Positions 1 through 13,393 are shown, numbered from the stretch's first letter. The stretch: DNA of 64,000 nt from Rapana venosa (GCA_028751875.1 CM054165.1:20824896-20888895), one strand, 5' to 3'. Program-made: numbers and translations. Notes: generated from the sequence alone by a model not told the origin.

Positions 1-19
1 TACAACATGATTACAACAT

Positions 20-450
20 GATTGCAACGAGTACGACATGGTTACAACAAGTACAACAGGGTTACAACAACTACAACTTGCTACAACAAGTACAACATGG
101 TAACAACATTGTTCCAACAGTACAACATGGTTCATCCATGGTTTACAAACATTGTTACAAACAACAGATTACAACAAATACAACATGTTTACAAGTACAA
201 CATGGATACAACTACAACCTGGTTACAACAGGTACAACATAGTTACAACAAGTACAACATAGTGACAACAAGTACAACATTGTTACAACACGTACAACAT
301 GATTACAACATGATTACAAAATAGTTACAACAAGTACAACATGGTTACAACATGGTTTCAACAGTACAACCTGGTTAAATCATGATTACAACATGATTAC
401 TACATGATTACAACATGATTACAACAAGTCGAACATGGTTACAACAAGTG
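20..450 (+). repeat. Higher-order satellite segment, copy 1
   Basis: This block of ordered unit variants, starting at gattgcaacgagtacgacat, recurs at 5,079 in almost the same order with few differences. The offset is about 5.06 kb. The order of rare variants matches, so this is a secondary duplication and not chance similarity between units. Confidence 0.8.
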
Positions 451-2724
451 CAACATAGCTACAACATTACAACATGAATACAACAGTACAACATAGTTAC
501 AACAGTACAACATGGTTATAACAAATACAACATGGTTCCAGCAAGAACAGCATGGTTACAACATGGTTACAACATGGTTACAACAAGAACAACACGGTTA
601 CAACAAGTACATCATGGTTACAACAAGTAAAACATGGTTGCAAGTACAATATGGTTACAACATGATTCCAACAGTACAACATGGTTACATCATGGTTACA
701 ACATGGTTACAACATGAATATAAGTACAACATGAATACAACAAGTACAACATGGATTCAACTACAACATAGTTACAACAAGTACAAAACGTTACAACAAT
801 TACAACATGGTTACAAAAGTACAACATGGTTACAAGTACAATATGGTTAGAACAAGTACAACATGGTTACAACATCATGGTTACAACATTGTTACAACAT
901 GATTACAACAAGTACAACATAGTTACAACAAGTACAACATGGATACAACTACAACATGGTTACAACAAGTACAACATGGTTACAACAAGTACACCATAGT
1001 GACAACAAGTACAACATTGTTACAACAGTACAACATGGCTACAACAAATACAACATGGTTCCAATAAGTACAACATGGTTACAGCATGGTAACAACATGA
1101 TTACAACATGATTACAACATGATTACAACAAGTCCAACATGGTTACAACAAGTTCAACATAGTTACAACAATACAACATGGTTACAACAGTACAACATGG
1201 AATCAACTACAACATGGTTACAACAGTACAACAAGGTTACAACAAGTACAACATGGTTACAAAAAGTACAACATGTTTACGACAAGGACAACATGGTTTC
1301 AGAAAGAACATACCGAAAAAGGAGAACTAGTTGAACGAACATGGCATGGTTTCAACAAGAACAATATGGTTAGAACTAGTAGAACATGTTTACAACATTG
1401 TTCCAACAGTACAACATGGTTACATCATTGTTACAACAATGTTACAACATGATTACAACAAGTACAACATGGTTACAACAAGTACAACATGGATACAACT
1501 ATAACATGGTTACAACAAGTACAACATGGTTACAACATGTACAACATAGTTACAACATGATTACAAAATAGTTACAAGTACAACATGATTACAACATGGT
1601 TCCAACAGTACAATATGGTTACATCATGGTTACAACATGATTACAACATGATTACAACATGATAACAACATGATTACAACAAGTCCAAAATGATTGCAAC
1701 AAGTACAACATTGTTACAACAATACAACATGGTTACAACATACAACATAGTTTTACAACATACAACAGGTTACAACACATACAATATGGTTTACAGCATG
1801 TAACAACATGGTTACAGCATGGGTTCAGCATGGGTAACAAGCCATTGTTACAACAATGGTTATAACATGGTTACAACAAGTATAACATGGTTACAACAAG
1901 TACAACATGGTTACAAAAAGAAAACATGGTTACAAGTACAAAAAGGTTACAACATGATTCCAACAGTACAACATGGTTACAATATGATTACAAGTACAAC
2001 ATGGATACAACAAGTACAGCATGGATACAACTACAACATGGTTACAACAAGTACAACAACGTTACAACAAGTACAACATGGTTACAAAAAGTACTGCATG
2101 GTTACAAGTACAACATGGTTTCAACAAGTACAACATGGTTAGAACAAGTACAACATGGTTACAACAAGTACAACAAGGTTACAAACAGTACAACATGTTA
2201 CCAAAAATACAACATGGTTCCAGCCAGTACCACGCGGTTTTCAGCATGTAACCACATGATAAACAACATGCTTACATATGATTAAACAAGTCGAACATGT
2301 TACAAAAATTCACAAGTTACAAACAATACAACATGGATTCAACAGTACAACATAGTTACAACAGTACAACATGGATAGAACAAATACAACATTGTTACAA
2401 CAGTACAACATGGTTACAACAAATACAACATGGTTCCAGCAAGTACCACTCGGTTTCAGCATGGTAACAACATGATAACAACATTATTACAACATGATTA
2501 CAACAAGTCCAACATGGTTACAACAAATTCAACATAGTTACAACAATACAACATGGTTTCAACAGTACAACAAAGTTACAACAGTACAACATGGTTACAA
2601 CAAATAAAACATGGTTACAGCAAGTACAACATGGTTACAGCAAGGGTACAGCATGGTTGCAACATGCTTACAACATGGTTACAACAAGTACGACAAGGGT
2701 TACTAGTGGGGTAATATATTTATA

Positions 2725-2739
2725 GGGGGGGGGGGGGGG
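2725..2739 (+). repeat. G homopolymer interrupting the satellite
   Basis: Fifteen consecutive G interrupt the A/C-rich satellite, preceded by a short non-satellite stretch (gtaatatatttata). It looks like a small foreign insertion or a base-calling artefact. Confidence 0.6.
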
Positions 2740-4756
2740 CAAGAACAATATGGTAACAACAAGTAAACATGGTTACAAGTAAAACCTGGTTACAACATGA
2801 TTCCAACATAACAAACATTGTTACATAAATGGTTACAACTGTTACACAGAATCTAAAGACAACATGGATACAATACAACATGGATACAACTACAACATGG
2901 TGTACAACAGGTCAACATGGTACAAGTACAACATGGTTCACAAAGTACAACATGGTTACAATACACATGGTTTTCAACAAGACAACATGGTTAGAACAAG
3001 TACAACAGGGTTTTCAACATCATGTTTACAACATTATTACAACATGATACAACAATACAACATGGTTTACAACAAGTACAACATGGATAGAACTACAACT
3101 GGTTTACAACAAATACAACATATTCCACCAGCAAGTACAATACACTTACAGCAAGGTAAGAGCATGGTTACACATGGTTTACAAAACCATGGTTACAACA
3201 TGATTACAATACAACATGTTACATCATGGTGTAATATTATGGTTACAACATGATTACAATACAACATGGATACAACAAGTACCAACATGGAATACAGCTA
3301 CACTGGTTACATCAGGAACAACATGGTACATGTAACAAAATGGTGGACAATAAGAACAACATGGTTACAAGTACAACATGGTTTCAACAAGAAAAACATG
3401 ATTAGAACAAGTTCAACAGGGTTACAACATCATGTTTACAACATTGTTACAACATGATTACTTTAAGTACAACATGGTTACAACAACTACAACATGGTTA
3501 CAACAAGTACAACATAGTTTCAACAAGTACAATATAATGACAACAAGTACAACATGGTTAAAACATGTACAACATGGTTACATCATGTTTACAACATTAT
3601 TCCAACAGTACAACATGGTTACAACTATAACACGGTTACAACAAGTACAACATAATTACAACAAGTACAACATATTGACAACAATACAACATGGTTACAA
3701 CAGTACAACATGGTTACAGCAGTACAACATGGTTACAATAAATACAACATGATTACAGCAAGTACAACATGGTTACAGCATGGGTACAGCATGGTTATAA
3801 CATGGTTACAACATGTACAACATGGTTACAATAAGTACAACAGGGTACAACAAGTAAAAACAGGTTACAAGTACACACATGGTTACTACCTGTTTCAAAC
3901 AGTACAACATGATTACATCGTGGATACAACAGGGTACAACATGATAACAATACCGCATGGATACAAGTACAACATGGATACAACTACAACATGGTTACAA
4001 CAAGTACAACAAGGTTACAACCAGTACAACATGTTTACAACAAGTACAACATGGTTACAACAAGTACAACATGGTTTTAACAAGAACATGGTTAAAACAA
4101 ATACAACATGGTTACAACATGGTTCCAACAGTCCAACATGGTTACATCATAGTTACAACATGATTACAACATGCTTGCAACAAGTACAACATGGTTACAA
4201 CAAGCACAACATTGTTTCAACAAGTACAAAAGGTTACAACAAGAACCACTTGGTTACAACACTTACAACATGGCTACAACAAGTTCAACATGGTTACAAC
4301 ATTGTTCCAACAGTACAACATGGTTACATCATGGTTACAACATTGTTACAACATGATTACAACATGTACAACAGTTTACAACAACTACAACATGGATACA
4401 ACTACAACATGGTTACAACAGCTACAACATGGTTACAAGTACAAAATGGTTACAATGAGAACAACATGGTTACAAGTACAACATGGTTTCAACAAGAAAA
4501 ACATGATTAGAACAAGTACAACAGGGTTACAACATCATGTTTACCACATTGTTACAACATGATTACATTAAGTCCAACATGGTTACAACAACTACAACAT
4601 GGATACAACTACAACATGGTTACAACAAGTACAACATAGTGACAACAAGTACAACATGTTAACATCATGTTTACAACATGATTCCAACAGTACAACATGG
4701 TTACATCATGGTTACAACATGATTACAAGTACAACATGGTTACAACATGATTAGAA

Positions 4757-4954
4757 GACCAACATGGATACAACAAGTACAACATGGATATAACTACAAC
4801 ATGGTTACAACATGTTCAACAACGTTACAACAAGTACAACATGGTTACAACATGATTACAAGACCAACATGGATACAACAAGTACAACATGGATATAACT
4901 ACAACATGGTTACAACATGTTCAACAACGTTACAACAAGTACAACATGGTTACA
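4757..4954 (+). repeat. 105-nt direct duplication inside the satellite
   Basis: A segment starting gaccaacatggatacaacaa at 4,757 is repeated at 4,862. The repeat period is 105 nt and the two copies look nearly identical, which suggests a recent local duplication of about five satellite units. Confidence 0.8.
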
Positions 4955-5078
4955 TGTACAACATGGTTTCAACAAGAACAACATGGTTAGAACAAGTACA
5001 ACATGGTTACAACATGGTTACAACATGGTTCCAGCAGTCCAACATGGTTATATCATAGTTACAACATGATTACAAAAT

Positions 5079-5507
5079 GATTGCAACGAGTACGACATGG
5101 TTACAACAAGTACAACAGGGTTACAACAACTACAACTTGGCTACAACAAGTACAACATGGTAACAACATTGTTCCAACAGTACAACATGGTTACATCATG
5201 GTTACAACATTGTTACAACATGATTACAACAAGTACAACATCGTTACAACAAGTACAACATGGATACAACTACAACCTGGTTACAACAGGTACAACATAG
5301 TTACAACAAGTACAACATAGTGACAACAAGTACAACATTGTTACAACACGTACAACATGATTACAACATGATTACAAAATAGTTACAACAAGTACAACAT
5401 GATTACAACATGGTTTCAACAGTACAACCTGGTTAAATCATGATTACAACATGATTACTACATGATTACAACATGATTACAACAAGTCGAACATGGTTAC
5501 AACAACG
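5079..5507 (+). repeat. Higher-order satellite segment, copy 2
   Basis: Near-identical to the block at 20-450, including the rare variants gattgcaacgag and acaagtcgaacatgg. It ends where the satellite gives way to the C-rich tract. It is either a real higher-order repeat or two overlapping contig ends left unmerged. Confidence 0.8.
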
Positions 5508-5514
5508 GGGTTGA

Positions 5515-6000
5515 GGAGGTATCCCCCCCCCCCCCCCCCTCCCCCCCCCCCCCCCAACCCCAATCCCCCCCCCCCCCCCCTACACCCCCACCCCCCCGCC
5601 CACCACCCCCCACACCCCCCGCAACCCCAACCCCCTCACCCCATCCCCCACCCCCCTCCCACACCACACATCCCACCCACAACCCTCACCCCCCCACCCA
5701 CACCCACCCCCCCCCACCCCCACCACCCCTCCCCCCACCTCCCAACTCACCCACCCACCTCCCCCACCCAAGCACCGTAATCCCATCCCACCCCCACCCC
5801 CCCCCACCCCCCCCACCCACACAACATCGCCTCATGCACACACACACACACCACCACACACACACCCCACAACGACACACCACCACAACACACAATCACA
5901 CACAACATACACACACATCATACACACACACACCCACACCTAAACACACACACACCACACACACACACACACCCAACCACACCACACTCACACACGACCA
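5515..6000. repeat. C-rich tract followed by (CA)n
   Basis: Long C runs broken by A and T (5,521-5,830) pass into an irregular (CA)n/(CAC)n tract. The open frames on either strand (poly-Pro or poly-Gly) follow from composition alone. Confidence 0.85.
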
Positions 6001-6239
6001 AGACGCAGACACTCTATCCCACATAACACCAAAAGAAAAAAAGAACCGCAATAACAATGCTCCTGATCCCCACACTGACAACACTATGTCGCCGAAAAAG
6101 ACCTGATTGGATGCAAAAGATGTAAATCCAAGATTTATTGCGGTTAACATAAACCAGAAAAAAAAAAAAGATGCCAGAATCCAACCAATCTTTTCTTGGG
6201 GCCCCCCCCCAAAAAAAAATCCCAGAAATGCCAGGAATT

Positions 6240-6962
6240 AGCAACCCTCTTTTCCCTTCTTCGTTTCCTTCTTCTTTCTCTTGCCTTCTTCTTCATCTTC
6301 CTTCCTTCTTCTTCCTCTGTCTTCCTTCCTTCTTCTTTTCTGCGCAATTCTTCTTCCATCGCAACTTCTTCTCTTTTCCTCTTCTTCTTCTTCTTCTTCA
6401 TCTTCGCATTCTTCTTCTTCTTCTTTTCTTCTTCTTTTCGCCTTCTTCATCTTCGCATTCTTCTTCTCTTTCTTTGGCAATTCTTCTTCTTCTTTTCTCG
6501 CATTCTTCTTTGCAATTCCGTCTTCTTTCTTCCTTTCGCAATTTCTTCTTCTTCGCAATTTCTTCTGCGTCTTCTTCTTTTCTTCTTCGCATTCTTTCTT
6601 CTTCGCTTCTTTCTCTTCTTCTTCTTTGCAATTCTTCTTCTTTCACTTCTTCTCTTCATTTCTTCCTTCTTCTTCGCAAATTCTTCTTCATTTCTTTCTT
6701 CTTCTTCGCAATTCTTCTTCTTCTTCGCAATTCTTTCTTTTCGCAACTCTTTTCGCAATTCCTTCTTCGCAATTTCTTCTTCGCAATTCTTCTTTTGCAT
6801 TCTTCTTCGTTGCAGTCTTTCTTCTTCTTTTAGCATTCTTCTTCTTTGCATTCTTCTTCGCAATTCTTCTTCGCAATTCTTCTTCGGCAATTTTCTTCTT
6901 CTTTCTTCTTCATCCATCTTCTTTCTTGCCTTCTTCTTCTTCTTCTTTCTTCTTCTTTCGTC
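6240..6962 (-). repeat. Expanded (CTT)n tract, tail of TGE copy 1
   Basis: A 720-nt polypyrimidine tract of cttctt units, regularly interspersed with cttcgcaattctt variants. It lies directly at the GAA/CTT end of the TGE element that follows, so it is read as that element's tail, expanded. Open frames on both strands (Ser/Phe/Leu-rich or Arg/Lys/Glu-rich) are repeat by-products. Confidence 0.85.
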
Positions 6963-7272
6963 GAATACGCAACGCTCATACACAACTATTGGTGACTGTT
7001 ATATGAGCGAAAATGCTCACGCTGGGGGGGCTGCCGTTAATCGCCTAACGAGTCAGCCCAGCACATCGGACTTCGTATAATAGAGAATTGTTCTTTAAGT
7101 CTTCTGAAAAAAAAGCAGGAGAATGGACCAAGAAGGCAGAAAAATTAGACAAGAAGGAGGGGGTGGACAGGGAAAAAACAGGAACAAGGCAGAAACAAAA
7201 AAAAGGGATGAAAAGAGAAATTTCTAGCCTATATTTTTCAGAAGGTGGAATGCTAAATATAACTGACTATAT
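6962..7272 (-). mobile_element. TGE element (TATA end, GAA tail), copy 1
   Basis: Orientation is defined as TATA-like end to GAA tail, which puts this copy on the minus strand. It shares with the copies at 9,722, 21,880, 22,385 and 54,194 the tail-proximal segment tatatgagcgaaaa, a block containing agagaattgttctt, and a purine-rich middle (gaatggaccaagaaggcaga). No tRNA- or 5S-like promoter boxes were seen. The class is unknown: a SINE, the 3' end of a LINE, or another non-autonomous element. Confidence 0.65.
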
Positions 7273-7689
7273 TACTTTTTAAAACTGTTTTAAAATATAA
7301 ATAGTTTTAAAAAGTACATATCGCTACTATTTTTAATCTCTCACTACAAACCACTAGTATCACCATCGTTAATATGTGAATGTAAGAGGATGGGGTTTTT
7401 TTTTTTATTAACAAGGCTTTTTTTTTTTTTTTTTTTTTTTTCATTTATCTAATTCTATAGTTCTATAATTCCTACATCTAAAGTCGAAAGATTTAAAAAC
7501 ACTCTCGCTCCTCTGTTAAATGTTCAAAAGCCCTATGATATTTTTTTTCGAAAGTCGGCATTTTATACAAGCTAAAAACATATGCTAATTTCGTGTCGAT
7601 ATAATAATTTCAAAAAGAATAGGTCAATCAATATCAATCACAACCGAAGTAGTTGGGAATTTCGTATTCAATTAAAGAATTTGGTGTGT

Positions 7690-7780
7690 TTTTTAAAAAT
7701 AAGCTTACCTCAAGGATCAGTCAATAGCTCCTATCCTTATTTCATATACTGATTGTCAAATTTAACCGAAAGAATGTCCC
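7690..7780 (+). pseudogene. LINE reverse-transcriptase scrap (LPQGSV motif), unit 1
   Basis: The stretch at 7,703-7,745 reads approximately LPQGSV followed by APILFHI once a one-base slip is allowed. That matches the conserved region of non-LTR reverse transcriptases just before the catalytic aspartates (typically LPQGSVLAPLLFN). Flanking sequence is too damaged to assign a clade; a Jockey- or CR1-like origin is likely. The copy at 10,443 keeps the frame better. Confidence 0.45.
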
Positions 7781-7844
7781 CCCTAACATTGCAGTTTGGG
7801 TCATTCACTAAATGATGGACACCTAACCTATTAATAGAAGAAGA

Positions 7845-8330
7845 ATGCAAACACACACACACACACACACAACCACGCAACGCACACACACCACAAACTC
7901 ACACATGATGTGTTCGCACACACACATTCACACACACACACACATCACTCACATACATACAACACACACACCACAAACACACAAAACAAAAACACACACA
8001 GACATCTGTTTGCTATGTTCTGGTATAATCACAACAAATTCCCTTGGATTTTTGAAAAAATTCTATGTCTGCATCTACATTATCTTTATTATTATTTTTT
8101 TCATAGATGCTTGAAAGTAAAATTTTTAAAAAGCAGCTACGCTGCTTATTCCATGAACCACAATCGAAAATAAAAAGTGTGCCTTTGACATAACACCACT
8201 TACTCACTTACTTCACCCTCACTTTAAACACCCACTATACACACACACACACACTGAACAACACACACACCACACACACACACAAACTGAACACACTGAA
8301 AACACCAAAACACACACAACCAGATAAACA
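7845..8330. repeat. (CA)n blocks
   Basis: Two irregular CA blocks (7,848-8,010 and 8,222-8,320) are separated by AT-rich sequence of no recognised function. The duplicate unit carries the equivalent blocks at 10,580-10,725 and 10,940-11,035. Confidence 0.8.
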
Positions 8331-9141
8331 GCTCTTCTTTTTTCAGCTCTGCTTTTTTTTATCCAGATAACCACTGAAGATAACGAGGAAGTAAAATGAT
8401 GCTGCCATGAACAATAATTATGCATGTGTTGCTACACTTCCCGGGTGCAAGAGACAACTATAAACAAATATACAACACTGTCAAGTGCCCCCACACAAAA
8501 CCATCACCTCACAGCAGAATGCAAGTTTGACATCACAACAAACTCAATATAAAAAAACAAAAAACAAAGAACAGATCCAGGACTCCGAAACGACCATGTT
8601 GCATGACAACGAATATTTTTATGCACGGTATACCAATGATCAGGTGATAGGTAATGGTTCAGGTTTAGAGAAGGTAATCCCTGAAAAAAAAAACCAGAAA
8701 ACCATGGTTAATTTTTTTTCCTTTTTTTTTTATTTTTTTTTATTTCAAAACAAGGCAGGTACAATAACACAGACAAGACACGTGCACACGCGCCCTCTTC
8801 GCGAAGCGTACACGGACAAACACAAGCGGGCTCACGCAACATACACAAAATACCATAAATACACACACAAAAACGCGCTGCGCACGGCACGCAGAAATTA
8901 CACACACTTACGCACAGCACATACCTACAACACACGCATGCACTCACACATAAAACCAAAAGAAAAAAAGACATAAAAAAATTTTCCCTTGTCCCCACCC
9001 GTAAACCTATGTCGCCAAAAAGTAGGGTTTATGCAAAAGATGTAGAATCCAAAAAATTTATTGCGGAAACAACCAAAAAAAAAAAAAAAGTCCCAGAAAA
9101 CCCAATCTTGTACTTGCCATCTCAGAAATCAGGAATTAGCA

Positions 9142-9722
9142 ACCTCTTTTCTTCTTTTTTCTTCTTCTTTTCCTTCTTCTTCTTCTTCTTCTTTTCTTCT
9201 TCTTCGAAATTTTCTTCTTCTTCGCAATTTTCTTCTTCTCTTTCTTCTTCTTCTTTTTTCCTTCGCATTCTTCTTCTTTTCTTTTCTTTTTTCCCTTTTC
9301 TTCGCATTTTTCTTTTTCTTTTTTGCATTCTTTTCTTTTCGCAATTCTTCTTTGCAATTCTTTTCTTCGAAATTTTCTTCCCCCAATTTTCTTCTTTTTC
9401 TTCTTTTTTTTCGCATTCTTCTTCTTCGCATTCTTTTTTCTTTTTGCAATTTTTCTTCTTTCTTTTCTTCTCTTGAATTTTCTTCTTCTTCTTTTTTTCG
9501 CTTTTCTTCTTCTTTTCGCAATTTTTTCTTCGAAATTCTTGCAATTTTTCGAAATTTCTTTTTCCCCCCAATTTTCTTTCATTCTTTTTTTGCTTTTTTC
9601 TTTGCTTTTCTTTTCTTTGTTCTTTTTTTCGCAATTCTTCTTCGCAATTTTTTTTCCCAATTTTTCTTCTTCTTTCTTTTTTTCTTCTTCTTCTTTTCTT
9701 TTTTCTTCTTCTTTTCTTCTTT
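9142..9722 (-). repeat. Expanded (CTT)n tract, tail of TGE copy 2
   Basis: This corresponds to the tract at 6,240-6,962 but is about 140 nt shorter. It has the same ttcttcgcaatt variants. Open frames through it are not genes. Confidence 0.85.
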
Positions 9723-10013
9723 CGAACGCTCGACAGAACTTTTGGGGATTTTTATATGAGCGAAAAGCGTCACGCGCTTAATCGCCAACAAAGTCAAGCC
9801 AGAAACATGGGGACTTCGGTATAATAGAGAATTGTTCTTTTAAGTCTTTCTGAAAAAAAGCCAGGGAGAATGGACCAAGAAGGCAGAAAATAGACAAGAA
9901 AGGGGGTGACAGGAAGAAAAGGAACAAAGGGAGAAACAAAAAAAGGGGGTAGAAAAAGGGGGAAATTTCTAGCATATATTTTTCAGAAGGTGGGAATGCT
10001 AATTATACTGACT
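9722..10013 (-). mobile_element. TGE element, copy 2
   Basis: Duplicate of TGE copy 1 within the second tandem unit. It has the same tail-proximal segment (atatgagcgaaaagcgtcac) and purine-rich middle, and ends at aattatactgac, the complement of the degenerate TATA end. Small indels separate it from copy 1. Confidence 0.65.
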
Positions 10014-10419
10014 ATCTTACATTATAAAAACTGTTTTTAAATATTTTTTAAAAAAAGTACAATAGCTACTAGCTAATCTCAGTACAGACCAATTAACACA
10101 TTCTATAATTAAGTGAATGTAAGAGGATGGTTTTGATTTTTGATATTAACCAGGCTATTGTTTTTTTTTTTTTTTTCATTTATCTATTCTATATTTAAAA
10201 ACTCATCTAAAGTCGAAAAGAATTAAAAAACACACCTCGCTCCTCTGATAAATGTTCAAAAGGCCTATGAAATTATATATCAAAAGTCAGGCGATTTATA
10301 AACAACTAAAAACATATTGCTTATTAATATTCGTGTCGAGTATATAATTTCAAAAAGAATATGTCATCAATATCAAACAACCGAAGAGTTTTGGGAATTC
10401 GGTATTCCAATTAAAGAAT

Positions 10420-10510
10420 TTTGGTGTGTTTTTAAAAAATATGCTTACCTCAAGGATCAGTCATAGCTCCTATCTTATTTCATATACATGATTGCAAATT
10501 TCTCGAAAGA
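10420..10510 (+). pseudogene. LINE reverse-transcriptase scrap (LPQGSV motif), unit 2
   Basis: From 10,443 the + strand reads L-P-Q-G-S-V-I-A-P-I-L-F-H-I-H-D in one frame, matching the LPQGSVLAPLLFN block of non-LTR reverse transcriptases. Upstream tttttaaaaaata could correspond to the usual FKN segment. It is preserved only as a short island. Confidence 0.5.
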
Positions 10511-11594
10511 AATGTCCCTGAAACTCAGTTTTTGGTCTTTTCTCTAATGATGACACCTAAGCCAATAATAGGAAGAAGAATGCAAACACACAACACACAT
10601 ACAACACACACAAATACGCACGCACAAACAACACACAACATGCATGAGTTCTCACTAACATTCACACACACACAACACATAACACACATACATAACACAC
10701 AATCACACACAAACACACACACATCAGTTTTGCTTAAGTTCTGGTAAATCACAACAAATTCCCAAGGATTATTTAAAAAATTCTATGTCTGCATAAATAT
10801 TATCTTTATTATTATTTTTACATAGAAGGCTTAGATGTAAAATATATAAAAAGCACTACTACGCTCATAATCCATGTAACCATCTGAAAATAAAAGATGA
10901 CTTTAGTTTGACATCAACCCTTACTCACTCACCATCACTTTAAACACACACATACACACACCCAACACACTGAAACACACACACACACAACACACACACA
11001 CACTGAACACACTGAAAACACACACACACAAACCAGAAAAAACCATCTCTTCTTTTTTGTTATACCAGATAATCACTGAAGAATAACGAGGAAGTAAAAA
11101 TGCATGCTGCCATGACATAATTATCATGTGTTTGCTCACACTACCTTTGCAAGAGACACTATAACATAATATAAACATTCTAAGATCCCCACCCCACTAC
11201 CAACCTAACCTTCACAAGCAGAATGCAAGTGTAAGACATCACACACACTCAATATAAAAAAACAAAAAAAAGGGACATCCAACACCGACGACATTTTGCC
11301 ATGACAACGATATATTTTAGGGCACGATGACAAAGGGATCAGGTGAGATAGGTAATGGTTCAGGTTAGAGAAGGTATCCCTGAAAAAAAAAACCAGAAAC
11401 CAATGTAATTTTTTCCTTTTTTTTTTTCAAAAACAGGCGGGTACATGCAGACACGTGCACACGCCCACCGCGAAGCGAACACGGACACACAAGCGTCGCA
11501 CCACATACACAAAATAAAACACAAAACGCGCGCGCACAGCAGAAATTACACACACTTACGCACCACAATACCACCGCATGCACTCACACATATC

Positions 11595-12090
11595 AACACA
11601 GACACACAAAATGCATATGCGCGAGCACACGCACACACACACACACCCTTCGTGCACGCAACTCACCACAAAAACACACACACCTAAACACACACCCAAA
11701 CCCCACCAAACCCCCACCCCCACACACACACCTAAATACACACAACCTCACCCCCCTCACCCCCCACACACACAAACACCTAAACACACACCCCCTCACC
11801 CCCCCCCCCCCCCCATTCTCACACACACACAAAACTAACCACACACAAACCTCAAACCCCCCCCCCTACACACACACACCTAAACACACACAACGGGACC
11901 CCCCCCTCCCCCCCCTCCACACCCACCCACACACACAAAACGTAAACACACCCCAACCTCACCCCCCCCCCTCCTACCCCAAAACCCAAACACACACAAC
12001 CTCCCCCTCCCCCCACACACACCTAAAACAAAAACACAACCTCAACCCTCCCCCCCCCCCCCCCATCCCCACCCCCACCCCCACACACAC
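11595..12090. repeat. (CA)n and C-rich low-complexity tract
   Basis: Alternating CA repeats with C runs of 8-15. It separates the tandem duplication from the LINE that follows. No coding or structural signal was seen. Confidence 0.85.
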
Positions 12091-13316
12091 AAGAAGTGCA
12101 AGAACTACAGCTACCAACAGAGCATTCCTGCACAGTGCCAGAGCCATCATAAACCTGTCTCTGTGCCCCATTATCATCACACCATTACACACGTTATTTT
12201 CCCCCCCGCCCCACAAACTTTGTATTAAGGCCCCCAGCCCCACCTGGTTCAGCTCATACTCAGACGATCCACACAGTTGCAGTAAACAGTTCAATCAACA
12301 CCTCCAAACTGGAACTGGAGTCCCCCAGGACAGTTCTTGGCCCTAATCTTTCAACTCTTACACTGCTCCTCTTTCACACATAAAAATCGTCATCAGATCA
12401 CCATCATTTCATGCACACTCTCAATTCTTTCATGATACCCAAAAATCGCCTTCTCCTATTAATAATCCACTCGCCTTCAAATATCCAAATTTTGGGTGAA
12501 CAAAAGTTACAGCTAAAGCAGATAAAACCAAGCCAAGCTTGTAGGGACCAAACACAAACTCTCTTCCATCACAATACCTTCAATAGAATTCGGCAATACG
12601 TCTGTCCCTCTATCTACTGCTGTGAAATATCTAGTGGTCATTATAGACAACACACTCCCCATGCACAAATTCATCCCCCAAACCTGCCAGTCGTGCTACT
12701 ATCAATTGCGGGGCATCAGTGCAGTTCGAAAAGTACCTGTCCACTGATGCAACATCCAAACTAGTCACGTCTCTCATTCTCTCACGTCTGGACTATTGCA
12801 ATTCTCTTCTGACTGGTCTGCCAGCATCATCTATCCACTCCCTTCAACGTATACAAAACTCTACAGCTCGCCTAGTCCTTAGAAAGAAAAAAATCTGAGC
12901 ACATTACCCTCTCTTGCGATCTCTACACTGACTGCCTGTGCCACAGAGAGTAAACTATAAGATCAGTACCCTCTGTTACAAATGTCTCCACAAAACAGCA
13001 CCTTCCTACCTCTGTGAATGTCTTCACCTGTACACTTCTTCTTGTTCCCTCCGCTCTGCTGCAGATACCTTGTGCTTAAGAATACCTAGATTCAACCAGT
13101 CTACCGTTGGCCATCGCTCTTTCTCTGTTTCTGGTGCATCGATCTGGAATGACCTCCCTCTCTCCCTTCGTCAATAGCCTTCTTATGACGCTTTTAAATC
13201 CGGCCTCAAGACACATTTATTTCAAAGCTAAAATTCTCCCCTCATATATCATTTTTGTCCCTGCCCTCAACAGCCAAAACCCCATCACCCTGCCGAGTGT
13301 ACAACCTTTATGTGTG

Positions 13317-13319
13317 TGC

Positions 13320-13393
<74 letters not shown>

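Larger units (their letters stand above)
1..5510. repeat. Diverged minisatellite, units of about 20 nt
   Basis: The whole stretch is built from variants of ttacaacaagtacaacatgg, with frequent shortened units and substitutions such as gattacaacat. The strand is rich in A and C and poor in G. Stop codons are rare in two frames, so it yields repetitive open frames of up to 266 residues (motifs such as TTWLQQVQHGYN) that are by-products and not genes. The array is cut by the window start. Its right edge meets a C-rich tract near 5,515. Confidence 0.9.
6020..8950 (+). repeat. Large tandem duplication, unit 1
   Basis: Anchors such as ctatgtcgcc (6,084 and 9,007) and gcttacctcaaggatcagtc (7,703 and 10,443) recur in the same order about 2.74-2.92 kb downstream. 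The spacing differs because the internal CTT tract differs in length. The unit holds a CTT tract, a TGE copy, a LINE scrap and CA-rich flanks. Differences between the two units are dominated by one-base insertions and deletions. Confidence 0.8.
8951..11592 (+). repeat. Large tandem duplication, unit 2
   Basis: This is the second unit of the duplication described at 6,020-8,950 and is collinear throughout. The indel-rich divergence fits two poorly corrected reads of one locus placed side by side as well as it fits an old duplication. Confidence 0.75.

Noticed and set aside
3710..4510. Open frame of 266 codons in the satellite
   Set aside because: The peptide is a direct reading of the 20-nt repeat (TTWLQQVQHGYN variants). 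Overlapping frames are open for the same reason, and no domain is present.
1..5510. CRISPR-like array of repeats and spacers
   Set aside because: Units are contiguous and diverged, with no constant repeat separated by unique spacers. The genome is eukaryotic.
7700..7710. Minus-strand splice donor (ttgaggtaagc) as evidence for a host gene
   Set aside because: The same bases are better explained on the plus strand as the LPQGSV segment of a LINE reverse transcriptase.
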